From: Bifidobacterium actinocoloniiforme DSM 22766
GTDB lineage: Bacteria; Actinomycetota; Actinomycetes; Actinomycetales; Bifidobacteriaceae
Reading direction: 5' to 3'
Assembly (NCBI RefSeq): GCF_001263395.1
Contig: NZ_CP011786.1
Coordinates: forward strand, 1,240,001 to 1,304,000
DNA: 64,000 nucleotides
In this document: positions 49,281-56,743 of the stretch, one piece after another
Layout: the number at the start of each line of letters is the position of its first letter
How positions within the stretch are numbered: the stretch's first letter is position 1
Notes under the pieces: model-generated
Seen by the model: only the letters and a program-made list of their open reading frames with translations
What the model was told of the DNA's origin: nothing
The model's database searches: none
Position numbers and translations under genes: made by a program

Positions 49281-49562
49281 AATCTCAAGAACGGACACGT
49301 TAAAACAGCGGACTCTGAAAGTACTCCACGCCTAGCATCGGTAATATCTCTCCTAGCCTGCCAATCAGTGAGACGAGAAGAATACTGACATCTCAATCTT
49401 GTGACGAAGCAAACGTTGAGGGCAATGAGGGAATGGAAGCCCCTGCCATTCAGCATAATCAAACTGTTCAAGTGTTATAAGGGGTAAGTAGGCAAAGTTA
49501 CTAGACTATTTGATCCCTATCCCCTCTATTGGTCAACCACTTTTAGAAGAACAGGAGCAGAA

Positions 49563-50012
49563 GTACTTTATCTACCTCTTCGTGAACACTCTCAGGCTGC
49601 AGACATCCTCAACAGCTTCAATGACTTCGTAGGCACCGAGATCAATAAGGCTGTCTCGGCAAGCCCCTCCCTGCGCAACAAGAAGGACCTGATCGACGAT
49701 TTCGTCGACACAGTTTCGATGAAGGGGACCGTGGATGACCAATGGCGGGAGTTCATCGACCATAGACGCGATGAGGAATTACAGACCATCATCAGAGAGG
49801 AAGGACTCAAACTCCAGCCGACTGAACGGTTCATGGACGAGGCATTCCGCGATGGATTATTGCAGACCAGCGGCACGGCGATCACCACCATTCTTCCACC
49901 TGTGTCCAGGTTCATCTCTCAAGGCGGTCATGGCGAAAAGAAGCAACAGGTAATCGACAAACTATCCAGATTCTTCGGACGATTCAGAGGATTAGGGGAA
50001 AACCAGGACTAG
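49563..50012 (+). pseudogene. C-terminal remnant of a second, unrelated HsdR
   Basis: About 148 codons continue to a TAG at 50012. They read FNDFVGTEINKAVSASPSL, KKDLIDDFVDTVS, VDDQWREFIDHRRDEELQTI, EEGLKLQPTERFMDEAFRDG and TAITTILPPVSRF, then KKQQVIDKLSRFFGRFRGL. This is the conserved C-terminal domain of the EcoR124-type HsdR branch, not a duplication of the intact hsdR nearby. No start, nuclease or motor domain is present. It indicates replacement of one type I system by another. The following 50013-50336 shows no feature. Confidence 0.75.
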
Positions 50013-50336
50013 TCTTTTCAAACGCGGTAGATTCCGCGAGACAGGCCTGGAACGGCTGCGCACTGATTTTGAACACACCGTCATACCACTGTTGCCTTGA
50101 GGGAAATCGGGATTCGGTCATTCATAACACTGCACAAGCGCTCAAACCATGGGGAATAAAAATCGACTGATGCCTCTTCGGTCACCTATCATGTCCAACT
50201 CACGATTCAGGCCCGCATACGGGCAACCCTCCAATATTGCTCGATACCGAATAGCTGTAATCAATCGTCGCCTTGCCCAATACCCAGATGATCTTGGACC
50301 AGGCCTTCCTCGGGCATAATCTTCAAACCGAGTGTT

Positions 50337-50693
50337 TCACTGCTTCTCCAACATGCCGAGATACACCTGTATCTTCTGATCCAGGAAGCCCATCTGCTCC
50401 TGCAATTCCTTCATCCTGGCCTCAAGTGCGCCACGATGCTTGTAGAGCATTTCCAGACGCTGCGGAACGGTTGAGTCGCCCTCATGCCTGAGTCGGGCAT
50501 ACTCCTGAACCTGGGCCAGGGGCATACCGGTCGCCAGCAATCTCTGGACGAAGGCTATCCACGCCAGGTCCTGCTCCATGTAGTCCCGATACCACTCCGG
50601 CGAGCGCCCGGGCCGGATGATTCCCCTCCGTTCGTAATATCGAAACGTGGATATGGGAAGCCCCACTCTTTCCGATACCTGCCCGATTCTCAT
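50337..50693 (-). CDS. MerR-family transcriptional regulator
   Basis: The 118-residue protein starts with the MerR winged HTH (MRIGQVSERVGLPISTFRYYERRGIIRPGRSPEWYRDY), then a dimerisation coiled coil (EMLYKHRGALEARMKELQEQMGFLDQKIQVYLGML). There are no Cys metal ligands, so it is of the organic-ligand or redox-insensitive type. GGAGGTGAAC precedes ATG 50693. It is divergent from a carboxymuconolactone-decarboxylase-family gene and surely controls it through the operator between them. Confidence 0.9.
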   Translation of the reverse strand: MRIGQVSERVGLPISTFRYYERRGIIRPGRSPEWYRDYMEQDLAWIAFVQRLLATGMPLAQVQEYARLRHEGDSTVPQRLEMLYKHRGALEARMKELQEQMGFLDQKIQVYLGMLEKQ

Positions 50694-50705
50694 GTTCACC
50701 TCCAC

Positions 50706-50736
50706 TTGCCCTGAACCATGGTTCATACTTTACGCT
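50706..50736 (+). promoter_or_regulatory. MerR-type promoter with 19-bp spacer and central palindrome
   Basis: TTGCCC (50706-50711) and TACGCT (50731-50736) are separated by 19 bp. The spacer begins with the perfect 14-bp palindrome TGAACCATGGTTCA (50712-50725). An over-long spacer carrying the operator is the hallmark of promoters untwisted by MerR proteins. Confidence 0.7.
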
Positions 50737-50773
50737 CAGAATCATTCAATCTTCTACCGAAAAGGAGCAGGCT

Positions 50774-51172
50774 ATGGCGGAGTCACGATTCGAGCGAGGT
50801 TCAAGGATACTGGCATCGATCGATGGAGAGGGCGGTCAGGCGGTTGTCGAATCCCTGCAGGACATTGCGCCCGACCTGGGCAAGTGGATCGTCGAGTTCG
50901 CCTTTGGCGACGTGTATGCCGACCCGACCCTGGACGCACGGCAGCGGGAACTGGTCACCTTGGGCAGCCTGGTGACCCAGGGAGATACCACTCCCCAGCT
51001 CAGGGTGCATATAGCCGCTGCCCTGCATGTGGGCCTCACCAAGTCGGAGGTGGTTCAGGCCGTTCTCCAGACGGCTCCCTATGTAGGTTTCCCCAGGGTC
51101 ATCAACGCCGTCAACGTTGCCAGGGAAGTCTTCCGGAATCAAGAGGCCGGTGACGCACCCACCCAAAGCTGA
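50774..51172 (+). CDS. Carboxymuconolactone decarboxylase family protein
   Basis: The 132-residue protein matches the CMD family (TLDARQRELVTLGSLVTQGDTTPQLRVHIAAALHVGLTKSEVVQAVLQTAPYVGFPRVINAV). It lacks the AhpD CxxC pair, so peroxidase activity is not expected; it resembles gamma-carboxymuconolactone decarboxylase-like proteins of unknown substrate. GGAGC lies upstream of ATG 50774. It is controlled by the divergent MerR gene and converges on the amidotransferase gene 12 bp away. Confidence 0.85.
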   Translation: MAESRFERGSRILASIDGEGGQAVVESLQDIAPDLGKWIVEFAFGDVYADPTLDARQRELVTLGSLVTQGDTTPQLRVHIAAALHVGLTKSEVVQAVLQTAPYVGFPRVINAVNVAREVFRNQEAGDAPTQS

Positions 51173-51184
51173 CGGCGACCCCGG

Positions 51185-51763
51185 TCACCGGCTACAGTAC
51201 TGGTCGAAGAAGTTGCCGATCAGTTGGTGTCCGTATTGGCTCCCGATGCTCTCGGGGCGGAACTGCACGCCCTCCATGGGGACACGGGTGTTCCGCAGTC
51301 CCATAACGTACCCGTCCAGGAGGGAGCGGGCGCTCACCTCCAGATCGGATGCGGCTTCGGACGAAGCCTCATCGGCGACCGGGGAGCGGTAGCGGGTCAC
51401 CTCGAAGGTATCGGGCAGCCCCGTGAAGCAACCCTTCCCGTCGTTCCTGATCAGACTCACCTTGCCGTGCTGACGGCTGGAGGCCCTGACCACGTCGGCA
51501 CCGGCATACCGGACGATGGCCTGCATGCCCAGGCAGATGCCGAATACAGGCTTCCGGCCCGCCACCCGCTCCAGGACCTCCAGGTAACCGCAGTCCTCGG
51601 GGCGGCCCGGACCGGGACCCAGAATCACCGCATCGTAGGCAAGCGGATCCACCCCATCCAGGCGGTTGACCCGAACGATGGTCGTATCCACGCCCAGCAG
51701 GTCCACATAGTTCTTGACCACATAGACGAAACTGTCGAAGGCGTCAATCAGCAAGGCGTTCAT
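51185..51763 (-). CDS. TrpG/PabA-type glutamine amidotransferase with lost catalytic His
   Basis: The 192-residue class-I amidotransferase has the oxyanion motif LGPGPGRPED, nucleophile C77 in GICLGMQAI and E171 in FRPES. The catalytic His, in FHPES of all active relatives, is R169 here, and a second conserved His (RYHS) is also Arg. Glutaminase activity is probably lost. AAGGAG lies 8 nt before ATG 51763. The gene overlaps the end of the broken large-subunit gene, so the pair once formed anthranilate or aminodeoxychorismate synthase. Confidence 0.85.
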   Translation of the reverse strand: MNALLIDAFDSFVYVVKNYVDLLGVDTTIVRVNRLDGVDPLAYDAVILGPGPGRPEDCGYLEVLERVAGRKPVFGICLGMQAIVRYAGADVVRASSRQHGKVSLIRNDGKGCFTGLPDTFEVTRYRSPVADEASSEAASDLEVSARSLLDGYVMGLRNTRVPMEGVQFRPESIGSQYGHQLIGNFFDQYCSR

Positions 51764-53446
51764 GGGCCAACTCCTTTCCACTGATGGCCAGGTAGGCCGA
51801 ACTCATCTTCTTCATGGTCTCCTGCCATTCGCTCTCAGGCTGCGAATCCTCGACAATCCCGGCCGAGGCACGCAGGTGGTAGCTGCTCGAGTGGATAGGA
51901 GGCTGTCCGTATGCAGAGGGCGGTCAGGACCATCCCGTCGAAGCCCAGGAAGCCTACCGAACCGGCGTAGAGCCCGCGGGAGCTGACCTCGGTCTCCTCG
52001 GTAATCTCCACCGCACGGACCTTGGGGGTTCCGGTCATGGTGCCGGCCGGGAAGGCGGCCGCGAAAAACGTCGTACTTGTCCAGGCCGGGCCGGATTCGA
52101 ACGACCACATCCGAAACCATATGAATGACGTGGGAGTAGACTTCGGTGGTCATCAACCGGTCGAACTTCAGGGACTCCAGGGTGCAGCACCTGGCCACAT
52201 CGTTCCGGCCCAGGTCCACCAGCATCAGGCGTTAGGCCCGCTCCTTGGGGTCTCCGGTCAGCTGTCTGATGGCCGCCTGGCGCGCCTCCCCCTCACCAGG
52301 ATTGCCGACCGTCCCGGCGATGGGCCGCAAGGTGATGTCGCCGTCAGGGGTCAGTCCGATGAAAAGCTCGGGACTGGCACCGATGACATGCACACCCTGT
52401 GGGGTCACGAAGTAATACATATAGGGCGACGGGTCCTGGTGCCGCAGGCACCGGTAGCCCTGGAAGGGCGGAATCCGGGAATCCACCTGGATCTCATGCC
52501 CAAGTTGAAGCTGATACACATCGCCCTGGGCTATATGCTCCTTGCCCTTGGCGAACCACCGATAAAAGCGGTCACGATCAATCGTGTCATGGGCACTGTA
52601 TGGATAGTCCGGCCCAATCCCATCCGAATTCGCGTGACCGGTCAAACCAAAATCGGCAACCCCTGCGTGCTCGAAATCATGCGAGCCTGCAACTTCTTCA
52701 GCGAGCGCATCGGATTGGAGCAACCCCAGTACATCCTCAAGCAGATCGGATTCGCGACCGGAATCCTCCCTGCCGGTCTGCGCGTCGAATCCGTCGCACG
52801 CTTCCACAGCATTGCGGCCATCCATTTCACCCTCCGTGGCGCGGCCATCGTCCTGCTGACCATTGCAGGCGCTCTCCCGTCCGCCTCGCTCATCAGAGTC
52901 GTCTTCCAGGTGAATCACGGTGGCGGAATGCCCGCCGGCCTTCAGATCCAGGTTGATGATCCCCCGGTAGAGGGTCAGCGAGATGACAGGCAGGGCGGCA
53001 TCCCTGGGTATGCGCTCCTCCAGGTCCTCAATCATGAAGATGGTGTCATACCCGAAGCAGCCGAACCAGCCCATCCCGAAAGGCCCTGCATGGCCACCGC
53101 TGATGACGAAGGAGGACTCGATCCGCCTCAGCACCGCGAAGATCTCCTGGATGTCCGGGACCGGGTGGCGAATCACCCCCTGCTCAATCTGTCCAAAGGG
53201 CTCCAGGACGCTGGTCAGCTGACCATTGCCCAGGGGGTCGATGGTCATGACATGGTCCGTCACGCTCAGGGTCAGGATTGGCTCGAATCCGATCACGGGA
53301 CGGTTCCGGTCCGGGTCTGGGCCGCTCAGGGACTCCAGGAGGAAGAGCTGGTCCTCCCGGTACCTGGTTCGCAGACGCCTGTAGATGGCCAGGGCGTCAA
53401 GGTCGCTGGCGAACCGACGGGATTCCATGGATGCGTTGATGGTCAT
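51744..53446 (-). pseudogene. TrpE/PabB-type chorismate-utilising large subunit, broken
   Basis: From ATG 53446 (AAAGGAAG upstream) 404 codons run to an in-frame TAA at 52232-52234, inside the motif ERA-LMLVDLGRND. The same frame continues until an A5 run (52064-52068), where a shift is needed to read [21 protein letters not shown] second shift near 51885-51895 restores [20 protein letters not shown] and the end at 51744. Also seen are RPIAGTVGNP and, between the two halves, a poorly conserved acidic insertion of about 110 residues. One nonsense and two frameshifts make it inactive. Confidence 0.88.
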
Positions 53447-53895
53447 ACCGATACTTCCTTTGTCGGATGCTGCGGTTCGAAAACGGGAATGGACCTTCAC
53501 CCGGTGCCGAACGTACCCAGACCAAGCCAGCTATACGGCGTTCCAGGGGATGAATCATCCGTTAGGTCATGCCCGCAGCTGATAAGAAAAGGGAGCCTCA
53601 AAAATGAGACGGATATGCGAATCAGAAGAAGAACCGAATCGGTTCTGGCCCTTCAGGCCGGAAGCATCAACGCCATCAAGCATCGACATAGAAAAAGACA
53701 CCCTTGGGCAACCAGACCTGCCGTGATGTCGCTTTCTTCATGGGCACCATGCTAGAGCATGCGGATGCCTCCACACAATCGACATCCACCATGCGGACTT
53801 AACCCTGTCCGAGCACTTCCAATCTGGCCGCATAGCAGTATCCTGAAAAGCATCAGGCTTCCGCGCAACACGTGCGCATATACAAAGAAGAACCC
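53447..53895. other. Intergenic region upstream of the broken synthase
   Basis: No gene is supported. CATGCT-AG-AGCATG (53748-53761) is an interrupted palindrome about 300 bp upstream of the broken gene and 135 bp before the VOC gene; its role is unknown. Confidence 0.3.
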
Positions 53896-54290
53896 ATGCA
53901 ACCCATGTCCGCATTCACCACAGACCTCCAGCACTCGGGCATAATCGCCCGGAATCTGGATGAGACCATCGCTTTCTACACTCGGAAGCTCGGCTTCGAG
54001 GTGGCCGGCATCTTTCCCAAAGGAAAAAACCGATGCGCCTTCCTGCGGTACGGGCATCTGACCATTGAAACCCGGGAGGGGAGGAGGCTCCCATGATCAC
54101 GGGAGCCATCAACCACCTGGCCTTGGATGCCACGGATATCGAGGCCGCCTACCGGAACGCCCAGGAGTTGGGACTGGAGATCAAGGAGGATGGCATCCAG
54201 TCCATTCCCGCTTTCTGGAACAAGGGCATCCGCTACTTCAACATCTTCGAGTCCAACAGGGAAACAATCGAATTCTGCCAGATTCTCTGA
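53896..54290 (+). pseudogene. VOC (glyoxalase/bleomycin-resistance) family protein split by a frameshift
   Basis: The first part reads LQHSGIIARNLDETIAFY, TRKLGFEVAGIF and FLRYGHLTIETRE, then a TGA at 54094-54096. The second, in another frame from ATG 54093, reads GAINHLALDATDIEAAY, ELGLEIKEDGI and NKGIRYFNIFESNRETIEFC. Together they form one complete VOC domain of about 130 residues. The shift lies in the G-rich run near 54073-54087 and looks like a 1-bp deletion. The ATGA overlap could allow coupled translation of two halves, but this is less likely. Confidence 0.75.
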
Positions 54291-54477
54291 ACCCGACCGC
54301 GATCAGCCGTGTCGGTGCGTGGTAAATGCTACGCATAATCGCCTGCAATACTCTCAAAAGACTGAAAAACAGCGGATTTCCAACTTAACGCGACGATTAT
54401 TCGAATCTGGAATACCACTATCATTGTTGGTGTACCCAACGGGGGGTACCAACCAAGAAAAAGATTCCTCATAACGA

Positions 54478-55365
54478 ACATTGCGAAAGTCACAGTGGCC
54501 GGCGGTGGTGTTGCCGGGGAGCCAGATCACCTTCCAATCAGCCTTCAAGGGCAAGAAAGTTACCGTTTACGAGATCAATGACGACGCCGTTGCAGCAGCG
54601 GAGAAGCGCATCGGGGCCAGGTGGGATGCCTATAAGCACGACGCCAATGCCACCGACGAACAGTTCGATGCCGGTCTGAAGAATCTGAACTACACAGCTG
54701 ATATGGCCGAAGCCGTCAAAGATGCTGACCTCGTCATCGAAGCCGTTCCGGAGTAACTGACCATCAAGCATCACTTCTACCAGAACCTCGCCAAACTGAC
54801 GCCAGTAGGGACCATCTTCGCCAGCAATTCATCGACCTATGCGCCCATCGTCTTCGCGCCGGACACCGGCAGACCAGACAAGTTCCTCAACCTCCGCTTC
54901 GCCAACAAGGTCTGGCTCTACAACACCGCGGAAATCATGGGCACCGACCAGACCGACCCCCAGGTCTTCCAGACGGTCGTCGAATGCGCCAAGGAAATCG
55001 GCATGGTTCCAATCATCCTCAAGAAGGAGCAACCCTGTTACGTTCTCAGCACCCTGCTGATTCCGCTTCTGAACGTGGCAGGTTACCTCTGGGGCCACGA
55101 CATCGCCGACCCGGAGACCATCGACAGGACCTGGATGATCACCACCGGAGCCTCCACCGGCCCCTTCGGCATCTTCGATACGGTTGGGCTGCGCACCGCT
55201 TTGAATATCACAACGGAACAGCAGGGCAGCAGCCCTGATTTCAAGCCGTTCCTGGACAAAATCCAAAAGATAATCGACGCGAATAAGGTTGGCATCGAGA
55301 CAGGCCAGGGCTTCTACCAGTATCCGAATCCCGAGTTCGAGAACCCCGACTTCCTGAAAGCCTGA
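54478..55365 (+). pseudogene. 3-hydroxyacyl-CoA dehydrogenase, broken
   Basis: The Rossmann start AKVTVAGGGV shifts frame at the G4 run 54516-54519 into GSQITFQSAFKGKKVTVYEI. The reading continues DLVIEAVPE to an in-frame TAA at 54754-54756, then without break TIFASNSSTYAP, FANKVWLYNTAEIMGT, KKEQPCYVLSTLLIPLL, ETIDRTWMITTGASTGPFGI and GFYQYPNPEFENPDFLKA. The full protein would be about 295 residues, the size of 3-hydroxybutyryl-CoA-type dehydrogenases common in lactobacilli and bifidobacteria. No intact start codon is evident. Confidence 0.8.
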
Positions 55366-55392
55366 GAGTCATCAGGCTGCTCTACCTATACG

Positions 55393-55446
55393 TCGAGTTC
55401 CACAGGCTTCTCACGGGAAATCTATGGAACTCGACATTGGTTTTTC
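55393..55446 (+). terminator. Terminator after the dehydrogenase pseudogene
   Basis: GTCGAGTTCCA (55393-55403) pairs perfectly with TGGAACTCGAC (55426-55436), followed by ATTGGTTTTT, in the gap between converging genes. Confidence 0.75.
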
Positions 55447-55463
55447 GCGAGTCCTAACGGCCG

Positions 55464-56708
55464 TCAGAGGACAGTGGAGGCCACGATGTCGCGGTAGACC
55501 GCGGCGCTTCCCTTGGGCTTGCGGTCATAGGTGCCGTTCTCGCGCTCAACCGAGCACAGCCCGAAGTGAACGTCGAAGGCGCTGATCCACTCGTAGTTAT
55601 CCATGAGCGACCAGTGGAAGTATCCGAGTACGGGCACATTGTCACGGACCAGCTCGACCAGGGGCGGAATCGAAGCCTTGATGAAGCGGCAGCGCAGGTC
55701 GTCATCCGGGGTGGAGACGCCATGCTCGGTCACGACAACGGGAAGACCGGTCAGATGATGGATGTAGGTCACGGAGTTGGCCAGCGACTCGGGATGAAGT
55801 GGGGAGCCGCTCTCATTCACATCCTCGCCGGGCTGAGCCGGAATCGGCCCATTGTCATCGAAGACCTCACGTTCGTAGTTCTGCACACCCACGAAGTCGT
55901 CACCCTGTACTGCTGCAGGCCAGGGTCCATAGCAGGACTCACGCTTGTCCAGGGCCAGCTCCTTGCCCCTTTCGGTCGAGTAACTCTCGTCGATGACTGC
56001 CAGGGAGAGGCCCACGGGTAGGGTCGGGCAGACGGAACGCACCGCTTGAACGGCTGTGCGGTGTGCGCGAATGAAGCCATACTCCAGCTGGGTGACCTCT
56101 TCGGGAATGACGACGTTACCGGAACGATACCGCGCAACGCCGGCCTTCTTGGTGGCTGCATCGATGCAGGCACGCTGCAGGTCGACCGCCTCCTGGGGCA
56201 GACTGCCATTGTCGAGGATACGGGGCAGGTCCGGCTCATTGAAGGTGACGGCAAGGACGGCACGATCACCGATACGATCCAACACACGTACGCACTCGTC
56301 AGCGAACATGGAGGGGGCATCATGGTTCAGCCAGCCGCCCTTGGCCGCAAACCAGCTGGGAAGGGTGAAGTGGCACAGGGTTATGGCCGGGTCAATGCCC
56401 CGCTCCAGGCAGCCGTCAACCATCCGGTCGTAGTGGTCCAGGGCGGACTGGTCGATCTTCCCCTCTTCGGGCTCGATCCGGGCCCACTCCACGGAGAAGC
56501 GGTAGGAATTCAGGCCCATCCCCTTGACCAGGTCGAGGTCATCCTCCCAACGCTCCCAACTGTTGCAGGCCTTGCCGGCAGGCTCTTTGAAGACGCTAGG
56601 GGTCACGCCCTCCAGGAAGGTGGTATCGGCTGCGGTATCGCCGCCATCCACCTGGTGCCCAGCGGTCGAGGCACCCCACAGAAAATGATCGGGCAGAATT
56701 GCTGTCAT
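55464..56708 (-). CDS. GH1 family beta-glucosidase-type glycosidase
   Basis: The 414-residue TIM barrel has the GH1 N-terminal signature (PDHFLWGASTAGHQVDGG), acid/base E158 in VTFNEPD and nucleophile E328 in VVTEHGVST (TEHG in place of the usual TENG). YFHWSLMDNYEWISAF is the conserved aglycone-side motif. It is slightly shorter than typical GH1 enzymes of 440-480 residues. No signal peptide. AAAGGAG lies 7-8 nt before the ATG. Last gene of the MFS-GH78-GH1 operon, so a beta-glucoside exposed after rhamnose removal is the likely substrate. Confidence 0.9.
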   Translation of the reverse strand: MTAILPDHFLWGASTAGHQVDGGDTAADTTFLEGVTPSVFKEPAGKACNSWERWEDDLDLVKGMGLNSYRFSVEWARIEPEEGKIDQSALDHYDRMVDGCLERGIDPAITLCHFTLPSWFAAKGGWLNHDAPSMFADECVRVLDRIGDRAVLAVTFNEPDLPRILDNGSLPQEAVDLQRACIDAATKKAGVARYRSGNVVIPEEVTQLEYGFIRAHRTAVQAVRSVCPTLPVGLSLAVIDESYSTERGKELALDKRESCYGPWPAAVQGDDFVGVQNYEREVFDDNGPIPAQPGEDVNESGSPLHPESLANSVTYIHHLTGLPVVVTEHGVSTPDDDLRCRFIKASIPPLVELVRDNVPVLGYFHWSLMDNYEWISAFDVHFGLCSVERENGTYDRKPKGSAAVYRDIVASTVL

Positions 56709-56743
56709 GTGATTGCTCCTTTTTGTTTGGTTACAGATTGGGT

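Noticed and set aside
33178-50012. Integrative element with defined attachment sites
   Set aside because: No integrase, relaxase or transposase and no exact repeat of the tRNA-Lys 3' end were found; only the border at the tRNA is suggestive.
52022-53755. 577-codon open frame on the + strand
   Set aside because: It is antisense to the broken TrpE/PabB-type gene, whose conserved motifs read on the minus strand; the open frame has none.
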